Positions 17,424 to 26,500 are shown, counted from the stretch's first letter. The stretch: 64,000 bases of DNA from Flavobacterium sp. 9 (GCF_002754195.1 NZ_PEEU01000001.1:1-64000); one strand, 5' to 3'. Numbers and translations are program-made. Notes: generated from the letters alone by a model not told the origin.

Positions 17424-18257
17424 TTAACTCTGAACAAATTCTTTATCCAAAATTTTTGAAGCTATATATTTCGCTACACCATCTTTGGCATTTGTTTTAA
17501 TTACTTCTAAATTTGGCAAAGTTTCCTTTAATAAAGCCGGAGCATTTCCCATAATTAAACCTTTTCCTGTTGAAGACAACATTTGAACATCGTTGAAACC
17601 GTCTCCAAACGAAATCGCTTCTTCTAATGAAAATCCTTCTTCTTCCAAAACTTTCTGAATTGCAACAGCTTTATCTACAGATTTATCCATAAATTCCAAG
17701 CATGTTGGTAAACTAAAAGCATGATGTAAATCCTGAGAAGAATTTGCCATAATAGCATCTTTTAAAGCCACTAATTTTTCATGATTATCATGAGAAAAGA
17801 ATATTTTAATAGCGCCAAAATCTTCCAGTTTTTTATAATCAACCAATTCCGGAGCATATCTTAATTCTTCCTGAAAAGCATTTAATCTTTCACTTATTCT
17901 ATTGGTTTGCCAAACATTTTCTTTGAATAAAACTACTGTAATTTCAGGATCAATTTCTACGTTTAAAGCTGCTTTTACAACATCACTTTCTAAGTTAAAT
18001 GCAAAAAGCTCTTTTCTTTCAGGTGAATGAATTCTTGCTCCGTTTGAGCTTACCAAATAAACCGGAACTTCCAGTTTTTCAATAATTGCCATTGCATCAA
18101 GATGATGACGTCCTGTGGCAACAACGATAAGATAATTTTGATTGTGTAATTCCTGAAAAATAGATTTAGTATAATCTGATATTTTGTGGTGTGGGTTGAG
18201 TAAAGTTCCGTCTAAGTCCGTTACAACAACTTTTATATTTTTAAGTTTCGAAGTCAT
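17424..18257 (-). CDS. Cof-type HAD-IIB phosphatase
   Basis: A cytosolic HAD-superfamily hydrolase with motif I VVTDLDGTLLNP, motif II SSNGAR, the Lys in the DKAVAIQ region and motif III-type SFGDGFNDVQML. The IIB cap domain lies between. Such enzymes dephosphorylate sugar phosphates or cofactors with broad specificity. I chose ATG at 18257 (MTSKLKNIK); the frame opens from a TTG at 18269, which is less likely. A TAAATTTG box on the minus strand lies at 18284-18291. Confidence 0.9.
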   Translation of the reverse strand: MTSKLKNIKVVVTDLDGTLLNPHHKISDYTKSIFQELHNQNYLIVVATGRHHLDAMAIIEKLEVPVYLVSSNGARIHSPERKELFAFNLESDVVKAALNVEIDPEITVVLFKENVWQTNRISERLNAFQEELRYAPELVDYKKLEDFGAIKIFFSHDNHEKLVALKDAIMANSSQDLHHAFSLPTCLEFMDKSVDKAVAIQKVLEEEGFSLEEAISFGDGFNDVQMLSSTGKGLIMGNAPALLKETLPNLEVIKTNAKDGVAKYIASKILDKEFVQS

Positions 18258-18283
18258 ATTAAAAATCAAGTATTTATGATGTG

Positions 18284-18291
18284 CAAATTTA
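18284..18291 (-). promoter_or_regulatory. -7 box TAAATTTG for the HAD gene
   Basis: On the minus strand this matches TAnnTTTG and lies 26 bases before the ATG at 18257. Confidence 0.45.
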
Positions 18292-18396
18292 CGGCTTTAC
18301 GCTCACAAGAGCAAAGATTACAAGTCATAAAAGCCCGAAATACGCCAAGTTTATTATTTATTTAACTATTTCGTTAAATATTGTTTTATAACTATT

Positions 18397-18759
18397 TTAA
18401 ACTTGAATAATTCCTGATTTATATAATTTTATTGCTTTCTGTATTATGTCTTCAATTTGTTCCAAAGGCAAATCTTCATTTATATCAAAAAGCATAATTT
18501 TCATTCTCGACCGATTTTCCTGAAGTAAAAAATCTTCGTCAAAATGTTTTCCTTCAACAATTCCAATATAAGGTTGTTTGTATTTTTTATGAGTCCACAA
18601 ATAGCAGAACATTTTTCCTTTATAACAGAAGAATGGCATTCCGTATTTTAAAACATTTGTAATGTCTTCGTCTTGTTTCAGAATAATTTCTTTTAATGCC
18701 AAAAACAAGCCTTTTATAGGCTCTTCTTGTTTTAAATAGAAATCATCCAGTTGTTTCAT
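18397..18759 (-). CDS. DUF1801-family protein
   Basis: A 120-residue protein with the DUF1801/YdhG-like features EEIILKQDEDITNVLKYGMPFFCYKGK and a Trp- and Lys-rich middle. The role is unknown; members adopt a small alpha/beta fold. Its ATG overlaps the stop of the upstream lipoprotein gene by 4 bp (ATGA), so the two are translationally coupled on the minus strand. Confidence 0.8.
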   Translation of the reverse strand: MKQLDDFYLKQEEPIKGLFLALKEIILKQDEDITNVLKYGMPFFCYKGKMFCYLWTHKKYKQPYIGIVEGKHFDEDFLLQENRSRMKIMLFDINEDLPLEQIEDIIQKAIKLYKSGIIQV

Positions 18760-19241
18760 TTTCTAATCTTTTGAGTTCTAGCAAACGTAATTTTCAAAGT
18801 ATCCGGACAGCCTGAACTTGATTTTAGTTTATAAACTAAGGAATCATTTTTGATATAAAATCTTTCTTTGATGAAAATCGCAAATGATTTATTATTGACA
18901 GGATCGCAGTTTGGGATTGTTAGAATATCTTTCCTGTTATTTTTCCCAAAAGGAATACATTCAGCAAAAGGAAACATCTTATAACAAGTATCACTACTTG
19001 TACTATTTAATTCAAGAGAATCTCCAATTATTTTCCAGTTTCCTTTAGAAACTACTCTCCAATCACAACCTGCACTTTTATAATAAAAAGAACTATCTTT
19101 CTTAATTAAAATACTTGATTTTCCCGGAACAATATATTCTGTATCATACCAAGTTCCAACAAATTTACTAATTGGAATTTCTGCCTTTCTACATGAAATC
19201 AAACAGATCATTAATGAGAAAGCTAATATTCTAATTTTCAT
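18756..19241 (-). CDS. Hypothetical lipoprotein
   Basis: A 161-residue protein with a short signal peptide and lipobox (MICLISC). After the anchor come FVGTWYDTEYIVPG and NWKIIGDSLELNSTS, the kind of GTW...W..GDSL pattern seen in lipocalin-like or META-type envelope lipoproteins of Bacteroidota. Four or more Cys in the mature part suggest disulfides. I cannot name a family with confidence. It is the first gene of a two-gene operon with the DUF1801 gene. Confidence 0.7.
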   Translation of the reverse strand: MKIRILAFSLMICLISCRKAEIPISKFVGTWYDTEYIVPGKSSILIKKDSSFYYKSAGCDWRVVSKGNWKIIGDSLELNSTSSDTCYKMFPFAECIPFGKNNRKDILTIPNCDPVNNKSFAIFIKERFYIKNDSLVYKLKSSSGCPDTLKITFARTQKIRK

Positions 19242-19365
19242 TTAATTGCTATTTAAAGTTTTATCAAAAAAATATTCGTTTTACACATTTCAAAAGATAT
19301 GTATAAAACGAATATTAATAAATGTCAAAACACATTTCACGATTTACATTTGACATTTTATAAAA

Positions 19366-20316
19366 TTAATCGTGATTTTCTATTTGTTTATAAGCGTCAA
19401 TTACCTTTTTGACTAATCTGTGACGCACGATATCTTTATCATCAAGATAAATAATTCCGATTCCGTCAACGTCTTTCAAAACTAAAATAGCTTCTTTAAG
19501 ACCAGAAATAGTTCTGCGTGGTAAATCGACCTGTCCAGGATCACCCGTAATCATGAATTTGGCATTTTTTCCCATACGGGTCAAAAACATTTTCATTTGC
19601 GAGTGTGTCGTATTCTGTGCTTCATCGAGAATTACAAAGGCGTTATCAAGCGTACGTCCACGCATAAATGCAAGCGGCGCAATTTGTATAATTCCTTTCA
19701 AAATATAATCTTCGAGTTTTTCGTTAGGCAGCATATCGCGCAAAGCGTCATAAAGCGGTTGCATATAAGGATCTAATTTTTCTTTCATATCGCCGGGTAA
19801 AAAACCAAGATTTTCTCCTGCTTCTACCGCTGGTCGCGTTAGTATTATCCTTTTTACTTCCTTGTCTTTAAGCGCTTTCACAGCCATTGCAACACCTGTA
19901 TACGTTTTTCCGGTTCCTGCAGGACCAACTGCAAATACCATATCATTTTTCTTGATGGTATCTACCAATAATTGTTGGTTAGGCGTCATAGCCTTAATTA
20001 TTTTACCGCCAACACCATGAACTAATATTTTGTCATGATCGTATGATTTTCTTTCATCCTGACCATCACTCATTATTACACGTTCAATTACATTATCATC
20101 AATGTTGTTGTATCGGGTAAAATGAAGCATAAGCCTCTGAAATCTTTTTTCGAATTCATCTAGAACTTCTTTTTCGCCAAATGCTTTCAAAGTGGTACCT
20201 CTCGCTACTATTTTAAGCTTTGGGTAATACTTTTTAATTATTTCAAGATGAGTGTCTTGAGCGCCCCAAAAGTCTTTTGGAGCGATGTCTATGAGCTCGA
20301 TAATTCTTTCGTTCAA
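19366..20316 (-). CDS. PhoH-family ATPase
   Basis: A 316-residue cytosolic P-loop protein. It has Walker A GPAGTGKTYT, Walker B AFVILDEAQNTT, and the PhoH landmarks RPAVEAGENLGFLPGDM and MITGDPGQVDLP. An N-terminal KH-like segment precedes the ATPase core, as in PhoL/YbeZ proteins linked to RNA metabolism and ribosome maturation. It stands alone; the usual partner ybeY is not in this window. Confidence 0.92.
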   Translation of the reverse strand: MNERIIELIDIAPKDFWGAQDTHLEIIKKYYPKLKIVARGTTLKAFGEKEVLDEFEKRFQRLMLHFTRYNNIDDNVIERVIMSDGQDERKSYDHDKILVHGVGGKIIKAMTPNQQLLVDTIKKNDMVFAVGPAGTGKTYTGVAMAVKALKDKEVKRIILTRPAVEAGENLGFLPGDMKEKLDPYMQPLYDALRDMLPNEKLEDYILKGIIQIAPLAFMRGRTLDNAFVILDEAQNTTHSQMKMFLTRMGKNAKFMITGDPGQVDLPRRTISGLKEAILVLKDVDGIGIIYLDDKDIVRHRLVKKVIDAYKQIENHD

Positions 20317-20490
20317 ATGAGATAGTTTTAAATTAAAAATAAATCAGTTTTTATAATTTAGTGGTTGTCGGGTCTTTTTTAATTTACATGCAGTTTTTGT
20401 GCCATTTTTCAATAATTGCCATTGTGACTGAAAGCTGAGACTATTATTGCAAATTGTCTTTTCTTTCTTTCATTTTGCAATTACTATTAT

Positions 20491-20498
20491 TAGCTTTG
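20491..20498 (+). promoter_or_regulatory. -7 box TAGCTTTG
   Basis: It matches TAnnTTTG and lies 59 bases before the ATG of the SAM-hydrolase-like gene, in the divergent gap with phoH. Confidence 0.45.
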
Positions 20499-20557
20499 CA
20501 TTTCTCAAATTTAATGAAAATTAGATTTAAATACTACCAATAGTTATAAACAAAATT

Positions 20558-21385
20558 ATGTCAATAATTACCCTTACTACCGATTACGGCTTAAAAGACC
20601 ACTTTGTTGGTTCGCTAAAGGGTAAAATATTATCAGAGTATCCAGAGGTTACAATTGTGGATATTTCGCATGACATAGATCCATTCAACACTGCCGAAGC
20701 GAGTTACGTTGTTGGCGCATCTTATTTGAGTTTTCCAAAAGGAACTGTACACTTAATTGGAGTCGATATCGAACGCAATAAAGAGAATCAGCACATCGCA
20801 ATGGAATGGAACGATCATTTCTTTATTTGTGCCGATAATGGTATTCTGAGTATGCTTACGCAGAAGATTGTTCCGCAAAAAATTGTTTCTATTAATATAC
20901 ATGATCGTTTTCCAAGTGAATTCAGTGATTTGGATATTTTTATAAAAGTAGCTTCTCATATTTCTAAAGGCGGATTACTAAATGTCATTGGAAAAGAAAT
21001 CACAGAAATCAAGCAAATTACAGAACTACAGCCAGTGATTTCAAACGACGGAAGTTCAATAAAAGGATACGTGATTTACATCGATCATTTTGGAAACGTC
21101 GTAACAAATATTTCGAAAAAGCAATTTGTAGAAATCGCAAAAGGACGTCCGTACGAAATTGTAATGAAGCCAAAAAGCATCAAAACTATTTTGCCGAATT
21201 ATTCTGCTATTGCAACATCAGATAAATATCCAATAAAAACGTATGAAGGAGAAAAACTTGCCATTTTTAATGAAGCCGGTTTTCTCGAAATTGCCATTTT
21301 TAGAAGTAATCCTTCAAAAGTAGGTTCTGCAAATAGCCTTTTAGGATTGAATTATCGAGATGTGATTACGATTAAATTCATTTAA
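20558..21385 (+). CDS. S-adenosyl-L-methionine hydroxide adenosyltransferase family protein
   Basis: A 275-residue protein of the DUF62/SAM hydrolase family, related to fluorinase and chlorinase, which cleaves SAM to adenosine and methionine using water. Family landmarks are ITLTTDYGLKDHFVGSLKG at the N-terminus (catalytic Asp), a NxG-type ICADNGILS segment and VIYIDHFGNVVTNI in the second domain. It is cytosolic. It stands alone between phoH and a repeat-rich gap. Confidence 0.9.
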   Translation: MSIITLTTDYGLKDHFVGSLKGKILSEYPEVTIVDISHDIDPFNTAEASYVVGASYLSFPKGTVHLIGVDIERNKENQHIAMEWNDHFFICADNGILSMLTQKIVPQKIVSINIHDRFPSEFSDLDIFIKVASHISKGGLLNVIGKEITEIKQITELQPVISNDGSSIKGYVIYIDHFGNVVTNISKKQFVEIAKGRPYEIVMKPKSIKTILPNYSAIATSDKYPIKTYEGEKLAIFNEAGFLEIAIFRSNPSKVGSANSLLGLNYRDVITIKFI

Positions 21386-21753
21386 GATTTTAGACTGTAG
21401 ATTTTAGATTCTTTCGATAACGAAAAAATGGCTCGCTGACTAAACTGGTTTGGCAGATTTACACTGATTTTTCCTTTACTTTTTATTTTCGCTGAAGGGA
21501 ATTTTTCATTGCATCGTGAACATAGCCCAAGGTTTCAACCTTGGGACACGTATTGAGATATTTATTGTGATATTTATTGCGCTCCCAAGGTTAAAACCTT
21601 GGGCTATGTTTTAGCATTATTATGAGAAAAAAAATGCTTTTAGAATATTTTACTTTTTAATAAAAAGAACAATCTATTTTGGTATTTTTGCGCACCTGAA
21701 ATAATTTTAGACTTCAACAAAAAATCTAAAATCAGCAATCTAAATTCTAAAAT
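21386..21753. repeat. Outer AATCTAAAATC arms around a nested AAGG palindrome
   Basis: This gap holds no gene. TTTTAGACTGTAGATTTTAG near 21388-21410 and its approximate inverse near 21722-21753 form outer arms. Inside, 21522-21546 (ATAGCCCAAGGTTTCAACC then TTGGG) and 21585-21609 form a second inverted pair. Each inner arm is palindromic by itself (CCCAAGGTT/AACCTTGGG). The box TATTTTTG at 21683-21690 lies between the inner and outer right arms. Confidence 0.7.
21683..21690 (+). promoter_or_regulatory. -7 box TATTTTTG
   Basis: It matches TAnnTTTG and lies 69 bases before the ABM-domain gene. It sits inside the repeat-rich gap. Confidence 0.4.
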
Positions 21754-21759
21754 TAAAAT

Positions 21760-22056
21760 ATGTTTGTTCGAATAGTCAAAATGAGTTTTCACGAAGAAAA
21801 AATTCCTGATTTTCTGGAGAATTTTGAATCCGTAAAAGACAAAATACGAAAAGCAGATGGAAATCGTTTTTTAGAATTGTATCAGGATAAAAACGACAAA
21901 TGCATATTTTTTACTTATAGTTATTGGGAAACCGAAGAAGATTTAGAAAACTATAGACAATCTGAGCTTTTTAATACAGTTTGGAGTTTTACAAAACAAT
22001 TGTTTAATGCAAAACCGGAAGCTTGGAGCGTGGATAAATTGGTTTCTTTAGTGTAA
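21760..22056 (+). CDS. Antibiotic-biosynthesis-monooxygenase (ABM) fold protein
   Basis: A 98-residue dimeric-barrel protein. The N-terminal strand FVRIVKMSF, the NRFLELYQD and FFTYSYWETEEDLENYRQSELF regions match the ABM/quinol monooxygenase superfamily. Substrate and reaction cannot be deduced, since the fold also occurs in heme-degrading and regulatory proteins. It is cytosolic and monocistronic. Confidence 0.75.
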   Translation: MFVRIVKMSFHEEKIPDFLENFESVKDKIRKADGNRFLELYQDKNDKCIFFTYSYWETEEDLENYRQSELFNTVWSFTKQLFNAKPEAWSVDKLVSLV

Positions 22057-22059
22057 ATT

Positions 22060-22083
22060 GTTTCAGGTTTCAGGTTTCAAGTT
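22060..22083 (+). repeat. 24-bp inverted repeat, left copy (TTTCAGG)
   Basis: The sequence consists of GTTTCAGGTTTCAGG followed by TTTCAAGTT. Its exact reverse complement lies at 22671-22694. Together the two copies frame the YhhH-like gene and two direct copies of a GCAAAG repeat. Confidence 0.85.
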
Positions 22084-22112
22084 ATTGCTGAATCTGAAAA
22101 TTGGGATGAATT

Positions 22113-22173
22113 AACCGCAAAGAACGCAAAGATGGCATTTAAAAAGTTAAATAAAACGCAAAGTTCGCAAAGC
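22113..22173 (+). repeat. GCAAAG repeat, left direct copy
   Basis: AACCGCAAAGAACGCAAA begins the unit and AACGCAAAGTTCGCAAAG ends it. The same unit recurs in the same orientation at 22608-22669, on the other side of the YhhH-like gene. A related but inverted arrangement is at 26617-26743. Confidence 0.8.
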
Positions 22174-22204
22174 TGAATGTGAAATAAAAACAATAGATTT
22201 AATT

Positions 22205-22579
22205 ATGAAATACTTTTTCTTATCTCTTTTATTAGTTACGCTTGGGAGTTGTGCACAAAATAAACGTTTAGTTTTAGGGGAAGAAAATGCAAAACAAGAA
22301 CTAAAAGAAGCTCTCACCAAAAAAGTGCAACACAATGTTATTGATTACAAAAAACTTATAATTAAAGATAGTCTTACAGCAATTAAAATCGCAGAACCAA
22401 TTTTATTTGATATCTACGGAAAAGAAAATATAGAACAGCAAAAACCGTATGAAAATTACTTATTAGAAAATTACTGGGTTATTTCCGGAACTTTGCCTGA
22501 AGATTATAAAGGAGGAACATTTTTAATAATTATTGATGCTAGAAATTCGCAGGTTATTAAAATTACACACGGAAAATAA
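22205..22579 (+). CDS. YbbC/YhhH-like lipoprotein with NTF2-fold immunity domain
   Basis: A 124-residue protein with a lipoprotein signal (VTLGSC). The mature part has TAIKIAEPILFDIYGKENIEQQKPYE, NYWVISGTLPEDYKGGTF and IIIDARNSQVIKITHGK, the pattern of the YbbC/YhhH family, which has an NTF2-like fold and includes immunity proteins of polymorphic toxin systems. No toxin gene is adjacent, so an immunity role here is unproven. The gene is framed by perfect 24-bp inverted repeats and two direct GCAAAG repeats, which suggests a small cassette. Confidence 0.82.
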   Translation: MKYFFLSLLLVTLGSCAQNKRLVLGEENAKQELKEALTKKVQHNVIDYKKLIIKDSLTAIKIAEPILFDIYGKENIEQQKPYENYLLENYWVISGTLPEDYKGGTFLIIIDARNSQVIKITHGK

Positions 22580-22607
22580 TTCAACACATTTTAAATAAGA
22601 ATGATTT

Positions 22608-22669
22608 AACCGCAAAGAACGCAAAAGAGATATTTTAAGATTTTGGTAAAACGCAAAGTTCGCAAAGTT
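22608..22669 (+). repeat. GCAAAG repeat, right direct copy
   Basis: It starts with AACCGCAAAGAACGCAAA and ends with AACGCAAAGTTCGCAAAG, matching the left copy at 22113-22173 in the same orientation, with a divergent middle. Confidence 0.8.
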
Positions 22670-22670
22670 G

Positions 22671-22694
22671 AACTTGAAACCTGAAACCTGAAAC
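22671..22694 (-). repeat. 24-bp inverted repeat, right copy (CCTGAAAC)
   Basis: This is the exact reverse complement of 22060-22083. Further TTTCAGG/CCTGAAA runs occur at 26552-26795 and 54430-54468, so the motif is dispersed. Confidence 0.85.
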
Positions 22695-22759
22695 TTTAAA
22701 CAAAAAAACAATTCAACAATTCAACGATTTAAACAAATAAACGATTAAACAATAATTAA

Positions 22760-23485
22760 ATGAAATCAATCATTTTACGAGAAATAAAATCCTTTTTTGG
22801 CTCTCCTATTGGCTATTTAGTCATTGCTATTTTCCTAATTAGCAACGGACTGTTTTTATGGGTGTTCGAAGGGGATTACAATATATTAAATACTGGTTAC
22901 GCAGATTTGACTCCGTTTTTTACATTAGCGCCTTGGATTTTGATTTTCCTGATTCCGGCGGTTACAATGAGAAGTTTCTCTGACGAAAAAAAACAAGGAA
23001 CATTAGAATTGCTTTTGACAAAACCATTATCTATTTGGGAAATCGTAAACGGAAAGTTTTTAGGTTCACTCCTATTGATTGTTTTGGCAATTATTCCAAC
23101 ATTTATATATGTAAAAGTAATTTCTAATTTGGGTTCACCAGAAGGAAATATCGATATGGGAAGCACAATTGGTTCTTATTTTGGTTTATTGTTTTTGATT
23201 GCGGCTTATTCTGCAATTGGGATTTTTACTTCTACCCTATCAGAAAATCAAATTGTAGCTTTTATAATTGCTGTTTTTATATGTTTTTTCTTTTATTTCG
23301 GATTTGAAGGTTTAGCATCATTAATTCCGGGATCTTCAACAATTGTTTCGGCTCTTGGTATGCAGGATCACTTTAAAAGTATGAGTCGAGGCGTAATTGA
23401 TACTCGCGATGTTATCTATTTTTTGAGCATCACCGTACTATTTCTGTCTTTTACAGTTTATCAATTAAAATCTTTTAAAGCCTAA
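22760..23485 (+). CDS. gldF: Gliding motility ABC transporter permease GldF
   Basis: A 241-residue permease with about six TM helices. It starts MKSIILREIKSFFGSPIGYLV and contains SDEKKQGTLELLLTKPLSIWEIV, the ABC-2 permease signature of GldF. In Flavobacterium GldA, GldF and GldG form an ABC transporter needed for gliding in the species studied. Its stop overlaps the gldG start (TAATG). gldA is not in this window. Confidence 0.95.
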   Translation: MKSIILREIKSFFGSPIGYLVIAIFLISNGLFLWVFEGDYNILNTGYADLTPFFTLAPWILIFLIPAVTMRSFSDEKKQGTLELLLTKPLSIWEIVNGKFLGSLLLIVLAIIPTFIYVKVISNLGSPEGNIDMGSTIGSYFGLLFLIAAYSAIGIFTSTLSENQIVAFIIAVFICFFFYFGFEGLASLIPGSSTIVSALGMQDHFKSMSRGVIDTRDVIYFLSITVLFLSFTVYQLKSFKA

Positions 23486-25170
23486 TGAAAGCGTCTACTC
23501 AACAAAATATCAAAACATTAGGTATTACTGTTTTTGTTTTAATCGTTTTAAATGTATTAGGAAGTTTGTTTTTCCACCGATTTGATTTAACAAAAGACAA
23601 AAGATATACTTTATCCGAAACCTCTTTACAGATTGTAAAACAGGTAAAAAATCCGTTGTCAATTAAGATTTACATGCAAGGTGATTTACCGGCAGATTTT
23701 AAACGTTTACAACAAGAAACCAGACAATTACTAGAAGAATTTCAAGCTTATAACAGCAATATAGTTTTCGAATTTGTAAATCCAATGGAAAACAAAGACG
23801 AAAGCATGGATGTGGTAAAATCTTTGTATCAAAAAGGTCTTACGCCAATAAACATAACTGTTGACGATAAAGGAAAGCAATCTCAGGCGATGGTTTTTCC
23901 TTGGGCAATTGCAGTTTATAACAATAAAGAAGTTAATATTCCTTTGTTGAAAAACATTATGGGCGCTTCAACTACACAAAAAGTAATTGGATCGATTCAG
24001 CATTTAGAATATTCAATTGCTGATGCTATAAATAAAATTAGCAAAGACAGACAAAAGAAAGTTGCGATCATAAAAGGAAATGGAGAATTGAACGAAATTC
24101 ACATTGCCAAAATGTTACAGCAAATTCGCGAAAGCTACTATATTGGACCTTTTACATTAGATTCTGTAGCCAAAGATCCAAACGGAACTTTAGACGCTTT
24201 AAAGAAATACGATCTTGCAATTATCTCAAAACCAACACAAACTTTTTCTGACGAAGAAAAACAAGTTTTAGATCAATATATCATGAACGGCGGAAAAACG
24301 TTATGGTTAATCGATCAGGTTGCTGCAGATATGGACAGTTTATACAATCAATCCGGAGCAACTTTAGCGTATCCAAGAGATTTGAATCTTAACGATATGT
24401 TCTTCAAATACGGATTCAGAATTAATCCTGATTTGGTAAAAGACGAACAAGGAAGTCCAATAAAATTAGCTACCGGAGAACAAGGAAGTGCTACTCAATA
24501 TCAGGAATTTATTTGGAAATATGCTCCAGTCGTAGTTCCTGTCAGCAATAATCCTATAGTAAAAAATCTAGGTCAGATTAAGTTTGATTTTGCAAGTCCA
24601 ATCGATACTTTAAAAAACGGAATCAAAAAAACGGTTTTATTACAATCGTCTCAATATTCGAAGGTAATTGGAGCTCCAACAGAAATCAATTTAAATATTG
24701 TAACAGAAAAAAGTTCTCCACAGGATTATTTAAACAAAGGAAATATTCCGCTTTCTGTTTTACTGGAAGGTTCTTTCAATTCGGCTTTTGAGAATCGCGT
24801 TTTGCCTTTCAAAGAAAATTCATTTTTAGCAAAAGGAAAACCTAACAAAATGATTGTAATTGCTGATGGAGATCTGGCGAAAAATCAATTAGACAAAAAC
24901 ATGATGCCTGTAGAATTAGGTTACGATCAACGTACCGGAAACCTATACGACAACAAAGATTTTATGATGAATTGTATTAATTATTTGTTGGATGACACAG
25001 GACTTATTAACATTAGAAGTAAAGATGTCAGCTTACCATTATTAGACAAAGAGAAGGTTTACGAGAATTATACGATGACACAATTCATAACTATCGGACT
25101 TCCAATTCTAATTTTATTAGTTTTCGGAATCGTATTTACTTACTTGCGAAAAAGAAAATACAGCAAATAG
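23485..25170 (+). CDS. gldG: Gliding motility ABC transporter component GldG
   Basis: A 561-residue protein with a TM helix near residues 13-32, a large periplasmic domain (DUF4350/GldG-type, with LFFHRFDLTKDKRYTLSETS near the start), and a C-terminal TM helix near 533-552. It is predicted to act with GldF and GldA in the gliding ABC transporter. Coupled to gldF by a one-base overlap; dnaN follows with its own promoter. Confidence 0.95.
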   Translation: MKASTQQNIKTLGITVFVLIVLNVLGSLFFHRFDLTKDKRYTLSETSLQIVKQVKNPLSIKIYMQGDLPADFKRLQQETRQLLEEFQAYNSNIVFEFVNPMENKDESMDVVKSLYQKGLTPINITVDDKGKQSQAMVFPWAIAVYNNKEVNIPLLKNIMGASTTQKVIGSIQHLEYSIADAINKISKDRQKKVAIIKGNGELNEIHIAKMLQQIRESYYIGPFTLDSVAKDPNGTLDALKKYDLAIISKPTQTFSDEEKQVLDQYIMNGGKTLWLIDQVAADMDSLYNQSGATLAYPRDLNLNDMFFKYGFRINPDLVKDEQGSPIKLATGEQGSATQYQEFIWKYAPVVVPVSNNPIVKNLGQIKFDFASPIDTLKNGIKKTVLLQSSQYSKVIGAPTEINLNIVTEKSSPQDYLNKGNIPLSVLLEGSFNSAFENRVLPFKENSFLAKGKPNKMIVIADGDLAKNQLDKNMMPVELGYDQRTGNLYDNKDFMMNCINYLLDDTGLINIRSKDVSLPLLDKEKVYENYTMTQFITIGLPILILLVFGIVFTYLRKRKYSK

Positions 25171-25185
25171 ATGTTAATAAAAAAA

Positions 25186-25217
25186 TTGCGAAACTAAGAT
25201 TGTTTACGATATATTTG
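25186..25217 (+). promoter_or_regulatory. Bacteroidota promoter for dnaN (TTG-N21-TATATTTG)
   Basis: TTG at 25186-25188 and TATATTTG at 25210-25217 are 21 bases apart, a good match to the TTG/TAnnTTTG consensus. It lies about 60 bases before the dnaN ATG, just after the gldG stop. Confidence 0.7.
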
Positions 25218-25277
25218 TAAAACCTATCTTAGTTGAAGAAATACTGAGGAAAAGTGCAAAAAAATAAAACAAAAGAG

Positions 25278-26396
25278 ATGAAATTTATAGTATCGAGTTC
25301 GTACTTATTAAAACAATTACAAGTTTTAGGTAGTGTAATCAACAGTAACAATACGTTGCCTATTTTAGATAACTTTTTATTTGAACTAGACAATAGTGAG
25401 TTGACAGTTTCGGCTTCAGATCTTGAAACTACAATGTCGGCTACATTATCAATCGATTCTACAAGTAAAGGAAGTGTTGCTGTTCCAGCTAAACTTTTGC
25501 TTGAAATTTTGAAAACGTTTCCAGAACAACCTTTGACTTTTACAGTTGAAGAAAACAATACAGTCGAAATTAGTTCAAACTCAGGAAAATATGCATTAGC
25601 ATATGCTGCAGGAGAAGAATTTCCTAAAGCAGTAAGTCTTGAGGATCCTTCTGTTACGCTTGTTCCTGCAGATGTTTTAGCAACTGCTGTAAGCAAAACT
25701 ATTTTTGCTGCCGGAAACGACGATTTACGTCCGGTAATGTCTGGGGTTTTCTTTCAGTTCTCACCAGAAGGATTGACTTTTGTAGCAACTGATGCTCATA
25801 AATTAGTAAAATATGCACGTACAGATGTAAAAGCATCTCAGGTTGCTGATTTTATTATGCCTAAGAAACCATTGAATATCTTAAAAAGTATCCTTGGATC
25901 TTCTGATGCTGAAGTAAAAATTGAATACAACGATTCAAATGCGACTTTCTCATTTGACAATTATATCTTAATGTGTCGTTTAATTGATGGAAAATACCCT
26001 AATTATGAAGCGGTAATTCCAAAAGAAAATCCAAACAAATTAATGATTGACCGTTCTTTATTTTTAAGTTCTGTTCGTCGTGTGGCAATTTTCTCAAACA
26101 AAACAACACACCAAATTCGTCTAAAAATCGCTGGAGCTGAATTAAATGTTTCTGCCGAAGATATTGACTATTCAAACAAAGCTGAAGAAAGATTGACTTG
26201 TGATTATCAAGGAGATGATCTTCAAATTGGTTTCAACTCTCGTTTCTTAACAGAGATGTTAACTAACTTACAATCTGATATGATTATGTTAGAAATGTCA
26301 TTGCCTAACAGAGCCGGAATCCTTACGCCAGTTGATGGTTTAGAAGAAGGAGAAACCGTTACAATGTTGGTAATGCCTGTAATGTTAAATAGTTAA
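25278..26396 (+). CDS. dnaN: DNA polymerase III sliding clamp (beta subunit)
   Basis: A 372-residue clamp protein that tethers the replicative polymerase to DNA as a dimeric ring. It starts MKFIVSSSYLLKQLQVLGSV, and three repeated clamp domains are recognisable, with LPILDNFLFEL, GKYALAYAAGEEFP, RPVMSGVFF and a C-terminal TMLVMPVML. I chose ATG 25278; the frame opens at 25254 with eight extra residues. It is the second gene after the gldFG pair but has its own promoter and terminator. Confidence 0.97.
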   Translation: MKFIVSSSYLLKQLQVLGSVINSNNTLPILDNFLFELDNSELTVSASDLETTMSATLSIDSTSKGSVAVPAKLLLEILKTFPEQPLTFTVEENNTVEISSNSGKYALAYAAGEEFPKAVSLEDPSVTLVPADVLATAVSKTIFAAGNDDLRPVMSGVFFQFSPEGLTFVATDAHKLVKYARTDVKASQVADFIMPKKPLNILKSILGSSDAEVKIEYNDSNATFSFDNYILMCRLIDGKYPNYEAVIPKENPNKLMIDRSLFLSSVRRVAIFSNKTTHQIRLKIAGAELNVSAEDIDYSNKAEERLTCDYQGDDLQIGFNSRFLTEMLTNLQSDMIMLEMSLPNRAGILTPVDGLEEGETVTMLVMPVMLNS

Positions 26397-26500
26397 CATC
26401 AAAAGTTCTTTTTGTTACAGGGATCTTTTTTAATTTCAAATTAAAGACATATCATTGTAAAAAAAAATATCGCTATTAACCAACCATTTTTTATACCTAG

